Origin: Cymbomonas tetramitiformis
Lineage: Eukaryota; Chlorophyta; Pyramimonadophyceae; Pyramimonadales; Pyramimonadaceae
Length of the DNA: 64,000 bases
Direction: 5' to 3'
Assembly (NCBI GenBank): GCA_001247695.2
Contig: LGRX02035246.1
Location: forward strand, 62,001 to 126,000
In this document: positions 10,051-21,271 of the stretch, in pieces
Numbering within the stretch: position 1 is the first letter of the stretch
Layout of the letters: each line of letters begins with the position of its first letter
Notes under the pieces: model-generated
The model's database searches: none
What the model was told of the DNA's origin: nothing
The model's input: the letters and a program-made list of their open reading frames with translations, nothing else
Program-made: the position numbers and the translations under genes

Positions 10051-12459
10051 TGTTACAGCCAACATGTATACCCCTATATAATTCAAAATAAAATGGGGTC
10101 GAAATTTCAATTTTTAAATCATGCGTGGAAGTTTTTTACCCATTTTACAGCTTTTTTGGCTATTTAATATATTGCCCCGGTGACATATCTCAGTGTATAT
10201 GTGGAATGTAAAGTACAGAATCACTGCAATAAACTTCACTTGTGCACATGATAAATTTCATGGCAAATAAGTGAATTGTGCTGTATATCAACATCTATGG
10301 TTGATAGCATTTTTGGGTTTTACTGATTTAAACCCATGGCAGCAAATGTACATTCTGGTGATATATAAGTTATCAACTTAAGTGGGAACATCCAGTTAGG
10401 AACATCCACTTTAGTGATATTTGTCAATCTATGATCTGTTCTGAGCATAGGTCTGTGCTCTAAGATTTATCAAAATGATATTTCTTATTTAGAACATATC
10501 TGGACATTGCTTGATACAATCACAGCAATTTAACACAACACATTTGTATGTGTGTGTTGTCCTTAACAACTATTATCAGATGTCATGTAGATACTGATCT
10601 GAGAGTTGCATGCATTTGAAATGATCATATCTGAATCAACTGTCAATATGCAACGTAGTTGTCGGTATTGCTCCAGCGATGATATGTGGAATGACGAATG
10701 GACTGCACCCAACAGTTACCAGCTGTTTCATGGGTGCAGTATCTTGCCTTCGGGTCTGGAGATAACTCCATCCAGCCCTACAACATGTTGTCTTATCCTG
10801 CTCCCTTATCTATCGCAATCGCTGACATTTTCCACGCACATGTGTTTGGAAAATGGTATGTACATTACCATACACATAGTAGATATTTAAGTTAATCAAT
10901 TCACTTTAAATCAGTGAATGTTAATACATACAATGCAGTGTGTGTGCATGCATGCAGTGCTTACTGATTAGCACTTTTGTCAGTGTGTGTGTGTGTTAAC
11001 TTTTACACACTTTACAGTAAGATAACTTCTGGACATTACAACATTTCCAGACAGTTCATCATGCAGGATTATCAGCATACCATGCACCGAATACATCTAG
11101 CATGATATATTAAGCTTAGGAGTATTGTAATTCCATGATGATCTCATTACAAAATGAGTTGCTGGGTATATTTCACATACAGCTCCGGTGAGTATCCTTT
11201 CAGTAATCCACAGTAGAACAATATGTTGTCCGAGGAGTATCTCGACTCCACCGGGTCACATTGAGCTAATTACTGTGTTAAGATTATTGAACAGGCACCT
11301 TATACTGTATGGGTTCTAATATAGTTTAGCATGCACTGCAATGTGCTTATGCAATATTCATGTATTACAGCATGATGCTAGTATACCAGTTGCTAACGTG
11401 ATCAAACTGATATATATATACACTACAGCTGGTATCGTGATCAAGCTGTATTATTAATGCATGCACAATTCACAATGTTGCAATCACTCAGCATAAAATG
11501 TATACATGGTATAATAATGCATGTACTGCATGTTGGTGATTGCTGCGCAAGTGATGTGTGTGCATGTGTGCATGTGTGCATGTGTGCATGTGTGCATGTG
11601 TGTGCGTGTGTGTATGTGTGCTGATCCACACACACATATTGTGCACACATTATTATATTTCTGATGAGCATGAATGCTGATGATTAAGAATATTTGTGCA
11701 GTTGATCTTAGCAACATCTCGACATCATCATCATCGCAAATTGAAATCTTTCATAGCACGCTGCAAATAACTTATGCAAAAGGGCGCGCTGCTGATGAAA
11801 AGCATGTATTGTCGTCGCCATTAATCAGCGCATTATACGAGCGCTGACATGTATACGGATCAAAATTCCGTCGATGACCACTATGCCATATATCATTCTG
11901 AACAATTTTCGAGCGTGATTCATACAAGCGCGCGCATGTAATTGGCATGCATGCTGTAAGCTGCGATCCACTTCTGCAAAAATATGCGACCATCGCGCAT
12001 GCTGCCAACTGCAAATTAGTGACCATCGCGCATGCTGCCAACTGCAATTAGTATATCGCGCATCAACATGTATGAAGCCGTACAAAAAGCAATTTGGTGT
12101 AATCACGAAAATTGTAATGCTGCGTTGATGACTTTCCGCGCGGAAACGATTCCGCTGATGATTATGCTTTCACGTCGCATCTGCGAACGTGTATACATTT
12201 GCGAACCATTTATGCGAGTACGTCTCATTGCTGCGCGGATGTATGCCATATGCACACCTTATCGTGTAGTATGTGCGATCAGCTGTTTCTGCGAGTGCGC
12301 TTCTGTGAACGCGAAAATTTTCTCGCACGCTATCTTCGCTATTGCAGCAGATATATCAATATTCAATTTATGCGAGTGCGTCGCCTTATATGCTCCGCAA
12401 CCTGTCAACACAAATTAATGATATCTATGCACTGCACACAATTGAGTTCTCGTTCGTGC
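10051..12459. other. AT-rich intergenic stretch
   Basis: No convincing gene. Several frames between 11770 and 12480 are open but show no domain or repeat-free composition typical of protein. At 11988-12056 a 33-bp unit (ACCATCGCGCATGCTGCC...) is duplicated in tandem. Confidence 0.45.
11556..11630. repeat. (TGTGCA)n / (TG)n microsatellite
   Basis: About 75 bp of TGTGCATGTGTGCATG-type repeats. His/Thr/Cys-rich frames on the opposite strand are only translations of this repeat. Confidence 0.9.
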
Positions 12460-13112
12460 CTTGACGAGCTAAATTAGAATACCATTATGTTAGGGCTGAT
12501 ATGCGAGCCCACAAATATTATACAGTATATTAAATAAACACTGTGCTGTTGAACGGCACACACAAGTGTAACAGTCAAGCGGGTTGTGAGTTGCAGTCTC
12601 TCAATGAATAACTGCTGAAGCACAACGCTTCCTCACTTTGTATCATACGTCTCCCATCATCTTAGACGGTACCGCCATTGGGTTGTGAACCCGAGACGTA
12701 GGTTGAACGACCAGTATTGTAATAACGACTAGTTCGTTCATACTGTGCATGCGTGTTCCGCACATGCTTAAAGCAAGATGGTTCTTGTTTGTATTCGAGA
12801 TGTATCTTTGCTTTGCCATCTTCGAGTTCGACGTACGAACTCTCGATGACAGGGTCATTCAAGTCTTTCCTTGAATAATGACAGATGATGTGACATTATC
12901 ATCTGGCGACATGTACATTCATCGTCGACCGTACTGACGACTGTCATAATAATATATGACGCGACTCGACATGTACAGTCATGGTCGACCGTACTGACGA
13001 CTGTCATAATAATATATGACACGACATGACATGACATGGTATGACATGTCTGACAGGTATGACACGTATGACATGTATGACACATATGTCATCGGTCATG
13101 ACCCTGACATCC
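12460..13112 (+). repeat. Structured dispersed repeat, copy 1
   Basis: One of three related units (others at 13113 and 32225). It starts near a CCTTGACGAG word and ends in a TGACA-rich tail closing with ATATGTCATCGGTCAT. Three hairpins are conserved in position: GTGC-TGTTGAACG-GCAC at 12543-12559, GAAGC-ACAAC-GCTTC at 12617-12631, and TTGGGTT-GTG-AACCCGA at 12678-12694. The last sits inside an outer stem, ACGTCT...AGACGT. Stems differ between copies but still pair, which suggests an RNA structure. The family is unknown to me. A non-coding RNA, a SINE-like element or part of a retroelement leader are all possible. Confidence 0.6.
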
Positions 13113-13705
13113 TCAGTTCGTCGCCTTGACGAGTCAGAGAATACCACTCTTAGGGCTTCGCTAGGAAGCGATAGGATATATGATATATAGCGAGGCTATT
13201 ATGGAACGTTAATAGCTCACGCAGCGTCTGTGTGGGTATGAGTGCAGTGCTTCTTCAGAAGTGACTGCTGTAGCTCAACGCTACCTCATTTACGCAATGC
13301 CCCGCATCTCATAGATGCCACCACAATTGGGTTGTGAACCCAAGGCATTGGTTGAACAATCGGTATCGGCTGAACGAATAAGCCATATGATACTCGCATG
13401 CTTGTTCAGAACATGCGCTAGAAGCGAAGATGAGTTTTCTCCGAACACTTTCGGTTCTTCAAGACTTCATCTTGCTTTGTCATCTCGATGCCACAACCTG
13501 GCCTCTCGATGACAGGTGTCACTCAAGGTGAGTGAATGACAGATGGTATGACTGTACATGTCATAGTCGACCGTACTGACGATTGTCTGTCATTATAATA
13601 TATGACATGACACGACATGACATGACATGACATGACATGGTATGACAGGTATGACACGTATGACATGTATGACACATATGTCATCGGTCATAACCCTGAC
13701 ACCAT
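13113..13705 (+). repeat. Structured dispersed repeat, copy 2
   Basis: This unit follows copy 1 directly in the same orientation. Its hairpins are GCTATTA-TGGAACG-(T)TAATAGC at 13195-13216, GTAGC-TCAAC-GCTAC at 13270-13284, GCATCT-CAT-AGATGC at about 13303-13317, and TTGGGTT-GTG-AACCCAA at 13327-13343. The last two lie inside an outer stem AATGCC...GGCATT, giving a plausible three-way junction. The unit ends in the same (TGACA)n tail and ATATGTCATCGGTCAT block. Confidence 0.6.
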
Positions 13706-13945
13706 TTTGTCAACTGGCGAATCTACGCGGTCAGCGCGCAAGCGTCTCCAGGGTTAGCCTCGATGAGCCGCGCATAGTATTTACTTTTGCGCGTCGCTGG
13801 GCCGCGTTAGTGTCGCTTGACACCAACAAATACACACACAGTGACAAGAAAGAGGGTAAATATGAACATCATAAACTTCATTCCGCTCTCCGTCCGAGCT
13901 TTGTTCGCTTATCAGGGCGGTTTGCCGCTGCCGTGGAGGCGGAGA

Positions 13946-14173
13946 TGCTGGATATGACATGGTGATTGTCATTTCGTCACCTGTCATAACCGTTGTCAGA
14001 TTCGGTGTCCAGTAGTGACCGACAACTCTCGTGCTATTTAGCTCGCCAGTCCGTATGTCTCCGCCCTTCTAATATCATAATATTCCGAGTATGTAGCCTG
14101 CCACTGCTTTCCGACCTGCTTAGACCCTCTGTCCGCTTGGAATATTATTACCCTCACGGTATAATATCCAGCA
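13946..14173 (+). repeat. 5' LTR of the TRIM-like element
   Basis: It begins TGCTGGATAT and ends ATATCCAGCA, a perfect 10-bp inverted terminal pair with the standard TG...CA ends. It is nearly identical to the 3' LTR at 15543-15770. Confidence 0.93.
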
Positions 14174-14188
14174 GGTTATGGTACCACC
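14174..14188 (+). promoter_or_regulatory. Primer-binding site, half-tRNA(iMet) type
   Basis: GGTTATGGTACCACC starts at the first base after the LTR. Its first part is complementary to the anticodon-loop side of initiator Met tRNA (CAUAACC), the half-tRNA priming used by copia-like elements such as Drosophila copia. The match beyond the first 8 bases is partial. Confidence 0.55.
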
Positions 14189-15542
14189 TTACGCTTGCGT
14201 TATGTCTTTGCAGGTTGGTTGGTTCGTGGTTCGGTTTTTTAGGTTGCGTGGGATTTTTGCCGCTTTCGGCATCATTCTTTGGCCGAGGACGTGCGCTCAC
14301 TTGATCCTGCTGGGACGTCGGATTGAGAGCCCTGTACGACCAGTTGTTACCTCTTTTGGAGCACGCATCTTTCGCTACCTCTTTCTTTGGGTTTCACGTT
14401 ATCATCTTTGCCGCAGCTCTCATTAGGCTGCGTCTTAGAGTAGAACTTCGTGGAGTTCTGCCACGAGTTAATTTCCGTTTCGCACAAGATCGTTTTTTAT
14501 GTTTACGTTGGCATTTCAGGCTTTGGAGAGAGCGTTGCAGCAGCTATGGGGGTGATCTCCCTATGGTTCGTCATTTTTCGGCTTCGTTTGACGACTCAGC
14601 ACTACATCCGACATTGCATTCATTGCGTGATGCCGTTTTGTTTCTTTTTCGCCTTCTCAGATTCCCGCGTTTTAAGTAATTTGGAACGTTTGGTTTTACG
14701 TTGCTTATAGTGGGTTTCTCTCTCGCTATTGGAGGAATGGACGAATTCTGTGGCCTCGCTTTCTGTCGGGCAGTTTTCTCCGCTGGGACCTCTAGCTTTG
14801 GCATTACATCTTACTCGTTGGACTTATGGACTTCTGGTTTTCTGGGCGCGTTGTCACCCTGTGGGTGGTGCTTTGGTGCAGTTTGTTATCATATTGTGGA
14901 TTACCTTCGTTTCGTCACGTTGTGGGCTTGAGACCCTGCGTCGGATTGGCATTTCTACGTGGTCGTTGCTGCTCCGCTTTGGGTGGTGCTTGTTCGGAAT
15001 GTTTTGTTTGTTTGACGTGCAGTATCGTTGGCAGGAGTGGTACATGTTGGTCAGCGCTACACCACTTGTCACCAGCTAGCTCTCCACTAGTCCACACGAC
15101 CTCCCAGGCATCTGATTTTTCCGTGCGATGGCACCGTCCTGGCACTGCAGTTCTCTGGTCTTTGGCATGATCGACCACTTCCTTGACGGCTCGCCTATGG
15201 CACGGCGAGCATGACGTTGATTGGTTGCGTCTTTCTTCATCTATTCGACTCTACATTTTCGGATCCCCTTTCGTTCGCTGCTTTCTCAGTCGGTGGTGCT
15301 TAGCTGGCATTGCACTAGCAGCTTACGGTGGAGATTCGTTCCTTTAGGTTCTTACACTAGTTCGTGGATGCTTCCGATCTTGTGGTTTGCTTATGTATTA
15401 TGGCATGCGTTTAGCCACGAGCTCCGGCTCGTGCATCTTGCATCTCCCCTAGCTGACTAACAAAATGACTTATCTCTAACACATTTAGCTAGCCAGGGTG
15501 GTGTCGGTCACTCGTGTCTGTTCCACCTCATCTGAGGTGGTG

Positions 15543-15770
15543 TGCTGGATATGATATGGTGATTGTCATTTCGTCACCTGTCATAACCGTTGTCAGATTC
15601 GGTGTCCAGTAGTGACCGACAACTCTCGTGCTATTTAGCTCGCCAGTCCGTATGTCTCCGCCCTTCTAATATCATAATATTCCGAGTATGTAGCCTGCCA
15701 CTGCTTTCCGACCTGCTTAGACCCTCTGTCCGCTTGGAATATTATTACCCTCACGGTATAATATCCAGCA
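15543..15770 (+). repeat. 3' LTR of the TRIM-like element
   Basis: A 228-bp direct copy of the 5' LTR with the same TGCTGGATAT...ATATCCAGCA ends. The visible differences are in the first 20 bases (GATATGATATGG against GATATGACATGG), so the insertion is recent. Confidence 0.93.
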
Positions 15771-15828
15771 GGAGACACCCCGTCATGCTTCCTGAGACAC
15801 TCTTCCCACTTTTCTTTTAATGGCCTTA

Positions 15829-16519
15829 TACAGTAAAACGCGATATATAAGAAACTGGCCCGAAAACGCCAGCCGCTAGTTTCTTAATGGGTGGGTCCGA
15901 AATTCCCCAAGTCAGCGGGCGATTTTCTTAAATTTGGGTCGTTGGATTTATCGAGTTCAGCGTGTCAATTTCTTAAATAGGGATAATGTTCGGCATTGGA
16001 TTTTGCTCGAAACGGCTGTAGCGCCCAGTTTCTTATGTGGAGGTAGGTGCGCAGCTCGCGCTATAGCGACAAGTTTTCTTAATTTGCCAAAGTTCACATC
16101 TCTTCTACCGTCTCTAGCGTGCAGTTTCTTAATTCAGTGGGGAAAAGCATGGACGCAAGAGTAAAAATCACATTGAAGTCCCTAAAACGTTTAGTAGGGG
16201 CATTAACGATCGTGGGTAGGGGCAAACAATAATGGCAACCTTGTACTTCGATCACTATCGATAACACACACTAGCATGTTAGCTTATGAATTATTGAATC
16301 TGAATTGTTTTCAGCGGTCAGTTTTTTAAATAGGCTAATTATCTCAAACGGGGAGTTCTCGTTTTCTAGCGGTTTACTTTCTTAATCCATAGCTTTTTGA
16401 ATGGCGAGCGGTGCATCATGCTAGCGGCTAGTTTCTTAGAGTTTCTTAGATAAATACGAAAAAAAACTAGCGGCTAGTTTCTTATAGACCCAATTTCTTA
16501 TATACCGCGTTTTACTGTA
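15829..16519. mobile_element. TA-flanked MITE with internal TTTCTTAA repeats
   Basis: The element at 15831-16517 (687 bp) is flanked by TA. Its inverted ends, about 26 bp with one mismatch, begin CAGTAAAACGCG and continue into a TATATAAGAAA block. TA target sites and CAGTAAAAC-type ends fit Tc1/mariner or pogo-like MITEs. About ten copies of TTTCTTA(A) recur roughly every 50-70 bp, mostly in the form GTTTCTTA or TTTTCTTAA. No transposase is present. Confidence 0.88.
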
Positions 16520-17202
16520 ACGAAGGTTCTTGAGTAAAGTTTTATCTAATCTGGGGACTCACGGAAGTGTCACGGATGGGGGTGCGCTATGGGCACCAAT
16601 GACGGCATGGAACCTCGTGGTCCAACGCGGGCGATAGTGCTAGATCCTTAACGAGTATAGTCCCAGGTCGTGTCCCAGGCGGGGTGGTATGGTTAATCTG
16701 GAAATCTGGAGTACTAAGTACCCAGGGTTGCCATGGGTCAAGCCGAAAACTGGTAGTGCTAGGCCTAGGGTTGCCATGGTTCCAGGCGGAACACGATAGT
16801 ACTAGACGAAAAACCCAAGGTTCCCCCGAAAATATACCGTAGTGTTATCCAGCGCAGGGTCCCGGACCCTGGCATTGCACCCCTCGCCTGTTTCTGGTGT
16901 AGATGCCGAGTAATCCATTGGTCGATCGTGCTACTTCAACTTCTTGCTACTTCTTACAGTTAGTGCTGCTGCACTTGCTGCACCTCTCGTCTGCTCTCAT
17001 CACCCATACGATAGGTAAACGTATCATTTAAATCATATGATTCTCTCCGAGTTGTAGAAAACATGGTTTTGTTCGCATTGAATGAGGACAATCATAGCTA
17101 AATCAGAAAAACAAATTTCGTCCACGCGGGCGTCCATACCTTTAGTCCATACGTTTAGCTGCCAGGTCTGCGAGTGAGAATACCAACCCCTGTTCTGAGC
17201 AT
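16520..17202. other. Unassigned stretch upstream of the three-copy family
   Basis: No gene is recognised. Words such as CCCAGGGTTGCCATGG and CTAGGGTTGCCATGG recur at 16725-16785, suggesting an old local duplication. Confidence 0.4.
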
Positions 17203-17676
17203 ATGGCGCTCGACCACCTACCTGTTGTGATCCGTGAGATGGTTGCCACCAATGTTGTACCCGCGCCCGTTGATTCGGATGACTATAAAAATATCATTAA
17301 TGCTCGTTTCTCTGTCTGCGCGGTGACTGGGGTTCGAAAACAGCAACTCGCAAGCCAAATCCAACTGTTCAAATGTCTGAAAGGAAAAACGCGCATACCT
17401 GAATCGCTTTGGAGTGCTTTGGCATCTTATGGACCACAAGCTCCATGGGATGCGCTTCGATATTCGCGCGCATATCAATACCACTTGCGTGCGAACTTGA
17501 TTCCCCCAGCAAGTCTGCCTACTGCACAAAGTCGCCAAGCGAACGCTGCGCAGCTTCCTCACGGTGCGCTTCTTTTGGAATCTTCATGGAGTTGGCTATG
17601 CCTTGCGTTTCTTCGCTGTTTCACAGCTCCAGGTGTGCATAGTTCTTTGCAGTCCTACAAAAGAAGGTTTTGCTAA
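17203..17676 (+). CDS. Hypothetical reading frame beside the RING-type family
   Basis: A 157-codon frame from ATG with balanced composition for about the first 105 residues. No domain is recognised. It lies directly upstream of family copy A and could be its 5' exon(s), or an independent fragment. The final 40 codons look less protein-like, so an intron donor before about 17520 is possible. Function unknown. Confidence 0.35.
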   Translation: MALDHLPVVIREMVATNVVPAPVDSDDYKNIINARFSVCAVTGVRKQQLASQIQLFKCLKGKTRIPESLWSALASYGPQAPWDALRYSRAYQYHLRANLIPPASLPTAQSRQANAAQLPHGALLLESSWSWLCLAFLRCFTAPGVHSSLQSYKRRFC

Positions 17677-17679
17677 GCT

Positions 17680-18000
17680 GAGCTTCATGCCTTTAACAGA
17701 AGGGCAACCACGTCAGCGGCAACCGTCAACCATAAATAGTTCGGTGATACCGCCAGGCATAGCCGCGCAGGAGCAGGGTTTGGAGGAACAGGTTCCGAGC
17801 ACACCCACGCTTCTTCAGCGTATGGTGCCGCAGCATCATGGCGTAAACAGCACTGTGAGTTCCGCTTCCTCCCGGCTAAGCTTTTTCAGTGCTGTAGAAT
17901 GTCATCTGCACGATTCCTTGGAAGGAAGCACACAGCGCGTTGCACGCTGTGTAGGCAAGAAGTCATGGCCGGCGAGTTGCCACGCAGGAATTCGTAATAA
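17680..18000 (+). pseudogene. RING-type family, copy A, internally deleted
   Basis: From about 17697 the frame reads EGQPRQRQPSTINSSVI and then PPGIAAQEQG...MVPQHHGVNST, followed at 17855 by a GTGAGT donor. The first part matches the start of copies B and C. The second matches the end of the long exon of copy C (ISPGIGAQHQG...IMAPQHHGSSNT, before its GTAAGT donor). The middle exon shared by B and C is missing. Downstream at about 17949, CTLCRQEV in another frame resembles the last Cys-X2-Cys of the RING, with the rest lost. This copy is therefore a deleted relative. Confidence 0.5.
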
Positions 18001-18302
18001 GTTACCTCGCAGCAAGTCTTTGTGCGTTCCCACGCAGCAAGTCCTGGTCGGTCGCCATCTGGAAGTCGGGCAGAGCAGCCGGCTTCTGGTGGCCATACCC
18101 AGGTATTCAGAAATCATGTGTCGCAGGCGCAGCCGGCCGCGACAGAAGCGAAACAACCGAGAGGTATTTCCTTATGTCATCGCAGTGGAAAACGTGACTG
18201 TGCCTGTCGTTGCCCTGGTGTTTCATGAAGCCGAGTGAACGCAGTTTAAGATACGCCTCTGCGCGGTCAACTTATCTTGAGCTGAGCCCTCGACGTACGA
18301 CA

Positions 18303-18927
18303 GGTGCAGACGGGCAGCCAACTCAACCACACCAGCCACGATCAACTATAAGCATTAACTCAGTGATCAACCACCTTAGGCAGATTTGTACTGAAGATAA
18401 GAAGAACGAACTTGAGAGGATCTATGCAGAAATGAAGGTGCTCCATTCCACACGCTGACTGATCTCCGGTGCTCTGGTGACTTAATGCACCTGACACCTT
18501 CGCGAAACGGAAACCCTAAATTTGTGCCTTGCCCTTTCCTGAAGAGTCAGTTCCCCTACCTGAGGCACGGGCAGCTTTTGAAGTAAGAATTTACCGCGTT
18601 AGGCATGCTTATCGAGCCACTACCGCCACAGAGTACCGCGTCTTACAAAGGGCTTTCTGCCTTGACCGCTTGGGTCCTGCCTGGGTCGTGGATATGTTGG
18701 CGCAGGCCGTGAGTAAGAGTGGGAGTCAAAAAAAGGAAATGCTGCAAGCTATTCAGAAGGTTGTCGGAAGGCAAGCGCTGATCCAGGCAGTGGAGAAATG
18801 TCTTCCGCAAGCTTCTTCTGCTCAGAGGAAGCGGCCTGCAGAGCAGCCGACCGCAGTAGCCGGAACCGCAGGCAGCGTGGGGATGGGTGCACCCGTTATG
18901 CAGCAGCAGCTCGGAGGAGGCAGTGCC
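18303..18927 (+). CDS. RING-type family, copy B, exons without RING
   Basis: Exon 1 (about 18303-18437) encodes GADGQPTQPHQP... and a helical segment, INHLRQICTEDKKNELERIY, ending at a GTGCTC donor. Exon 2 (about 18547-18927) encodes LPEARAAFE, VLQRAFCLDRLG, a helix VVDMLAQAVSKSG...EMLQAIQKVVG, then a basic KRP linker, and ends at a GTGAGT donor. Copy C carries the same segments in the same order. No RING exon follows: a minisatellite lies downstream at 19110. Function is unknown apart from kinship to copy C, and the splice sites are inferred from the shared donors. Confidence 0.5.
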
Positions 18928-19109
18928 GTGAGTTCCCTGCTCTTCAGTCCCTGTGAAATATCCGGTGTGTGCAGAAGTCGACGTATGCTGTATGTAGCGG
19001 CTTCAACTGAGACTAAAGCCTCGGATCCTCTACCAAGTTAAACCATTTGCTGTGCTTCCTGATATTTCATATGCAGCTCTTAACAGAAAATTCGCAATAG
19101 CTCGGATCA

Positions 19110-19262
19110 GAGTCGTGCACTCTGTGCTGCAGTAACTGGACTCGGATTGGTACACACTCTGTGCTGCAGTAGCTGGACTCGGATTGGTACAGTCTGTGCT
19201 GCGGTAGCTGGACTCGGATTGGTACACTCTGTGCTGCGGTAGCTGGACTCGGATTGGTACAC
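19110..19262. repeat. Minisatellite, about 38 bp x 4
   Basis: Four units of the type CTCTGTGCTGCRGTAGCTGG followed by ACTCGGATTGGTACA. The units are nearly identical, so the array is young. It sits where the 3' exon of family copy B would be expected. Confidence 0.9.
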
Positions 19263-20151
19263 AGACCTCATGAAGTGCGATGCGCGAATCATGTTGAAAC
19301 GCAAAGCGCTTCGTGCAAAACCCAATTTGATAGTCTGCTGCGTTCCTTGCTAGCAACGATTTCCGTGATTGCAGCAATCCCTTGTGCACCACCTCTGATT
19401 GGTGCACCAGCAGCTACCCTTCATTTAATGCCCCCCCCTCTGCAACGGATCTGTAGGCACATCGACTTTCTTCCTCTCTATTGAAAGTGAGACGTGCGCC
19501 GCACACCAGGGGATGTTTGAGGTGAAGCCTCCCCTGGCGCACCAGGAAGAAGTACACCAAGAAGCCCCTCTGCAACATCAGGGCACGCCCGCAGTGATGG
19601 CAACGGCGTGCGAACCTGGGGCCAACACAATGCCTATGCAGCCCGCACAGGCCCTGACGGTCGTCCCGGTGCAAGTGGAAGGTGCGCGTGCTCTCTGCTG
19701 AGCACATTGGATTTTTTCCGGCAGCTGGAGCCGGCGTCCAGACACTTGTTATACACCTGTGTGTGGCTCTGCGTGGGCGTGACCCTGCTATCTTTCGAGT
19801 CACTGAGTCGGATTGGGCACAAATGGTTTCAACAACATCATAATGATTGGTTGGCTAGCAAAGAGACATTCCCTCCTTGCTATAGTGGATGGCCGCGCTA
19901 TTTAGTATGCCGGGTGGGAGTATTAAAGACAAGACCGTATAAAAGAGTAATGGGAGGGATGTCCTTGCTACAGTGGGCGGGAGGGCGAGCGCAGCACATC
20001 AATCCGGAGGTACGGTACGGTTCTTTTGGAATTATGACAGACAACATATTCTAGTGCCTTACATCGCAGTAGTGATTCTGCAGTGAATGCAGATTTGGGT
20101 GATTTTCTGCCTGATGAAGTTCTGTTAGATTGAGCCCTTGACTCGTGACAG

Positions 20152-21271
20152 GAGGAGATGGGCACCCAACTCAACAACGGCAGTCAGGAATACGCATTTC
20201 AAAAGTGATCCACGGCTTGCGGGAGATTGTGGATCGGGACAAGAGGCAAGATCTCGAGAGCCTCTATCAAAGCTATAAGGTATTCCCAACGTCCACATCG
20301 AGAAATTGTCGCATGCCGAAGGTATCACAGTGTTCTCTCTTAGCAAATAGTTGCAAGGAAGCCTACGGTTGTATGGCTCGCACGCATCTGCAGTTTCGTT
20401 TCCTGTGGCTAAGGCACGGCTAGCGTTTCAAGGAAGCACTGATAATCAAGTGAAGCGCGCTCATCACGCACCTCTCCGGATCATCACAGGCCGCCCAAAT
20501 GACGCGATGTTGCGTCATGCAAAATGCGTTCTTGCTGCCTTACTGCTTGGGTGGTGTACGGGTGTTGGAAATGTGGGCGCAGGCTGTGAAGCACAGCGGG
20601 GTGCCGAAAGAGGAAATCTTGGCTTCTATCCAAGATGTTGTCGGCAAAGAAGTATATGAGATGTGTGTTCACAAAGGCGACTGTATTCGGCAGCCCAAAA
20701 AGCGGCCTAGAGAGCAGCCGGCCGCTGGATCCAGTCCCACGGCTGGCAAGGGATTGTGTGGTCCCATATCTCCCGGGATAGGCGCACAGCACCAGGGTGC
20801 AGCGGCATCAGGGCATGATTCAATTCTGAAGCGGCGCCGTATCATGGCGCCTCAGCACCATGGCTCAAGTAACACTGTAAGTTCTCCTTCCTTCGTGCCC
20901 GGGGATGCATAGTTTGTGGCAGGAAGTGCATGATGATATGCACGGTTCGTGGGCAGAATGTGACATCAGTAGGACTGGTGCATGGGTTGACGCAGACGCC
21001 TGGAGCAGCAGTTCTGGAGACGGGACTTCCTGTCACATCGGAGAGTGCGGTCGTGCCGTATCTGGGAGCAGGAAGCTTGAATGTGGCAACAACAGAGCAA
21101 GACAAAACTTTGTGTATTTGTTGCATGGAATCCCAACGTGAGATAGCAGTCTTTCCGTGCAGCCATTTTGTGCTTTGCGAAGCCTGCAGCAAGCATTCTG
21201 CTATGGTGTCAAAGCCGTGCATCATTTGCCGGAAACCTATAGAAGAGATTCGGAAGGTATTCTTGTCTTAG
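20152..21271 (+). CDS. RING-finger protein, copy C (likely E3 ubiquitin ligase)
   Basis: Likely exons: 20152-20279 (GDGHPTQQ..., helix VIHGLREIVDRDKRQDLESLY, donor GTATTC); a second coding block to 20876 (AKARLAFQ, VMQNAFLLPYCLGG, helix VLEMWAQAVKHSG...SIQDVVG, KKRPREQP, RRRIMAPQHHGSSNT); and 20957-21271. The last intron, 20877-20956, is 80 bp with GTAAGT...GGGCAG and keeps phase 0. The final exon ends in a C3HC4 RING: CICC at 21113, then PCSHFVLCEAC, then PCIICRK, closing IRKVFLS. This arrangement and ending resemble the C-terminal RING of IAP-type ligases, which recruit E2 enzymes. A frameshift is needed near 20510 within the middle block, so the copy may be decayed or have an unrecognised small intron. 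The basic KRPREQ stretch could be a nuclear signal. Confidence 0.6.

Larger units (their letters stand above)
13941..15775 (+). mobile_element. Complete non-autonomous LTR retrotransposon (TRIM-like)
   Basis: Two 228-bp direct repeats (13946-14173 and 15543-15770) bound a 1369-bp interior. The whole is flanked by the 5-bp duplication GGAGA at 13941-13945 and 15771-15775. The interior begins with a primer-binding site and ends in the inverted pair CCACCTCA-TCT-GAGGTGG just before the 3' LTR. No protease, reverse transcriptase or integrase is encoded, and the open frames inside (for example 14323-14679) have no recognisable domain. The element must borrow enzymes. The copia element at 35407 is the likely kind of donor, since it shares the start TGCTG, the upstream inverted pair, the primer site type and the 5-bp TSD. 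Confidence 0.92.

Noticed and set aside
11441..11717. His/Thr/Cys-rich frames on the minus strand
   Set aside because: Produced by the TGTGCA microsatellite.
13993..15460. Protein genes inside the TRIM-like element
   Set aside because: Several overlapping frames are open but none has gag, protease, RT or integrase motifs, and most cross the LTR or primer site.
18022..18228. A second Cys/His cluster (CHRSGKRDCACRC) as a RING of copy A
   Set aside because: The spacing does not fit C3HC4 and the frame is not continuous with the family exons.
18583..18631. A 49-bp intron in family copy B (GTAAGA...CCACAG)
   Set aside because: The frame is open across it, and removing it breaks the reading phase of the next conserved block.
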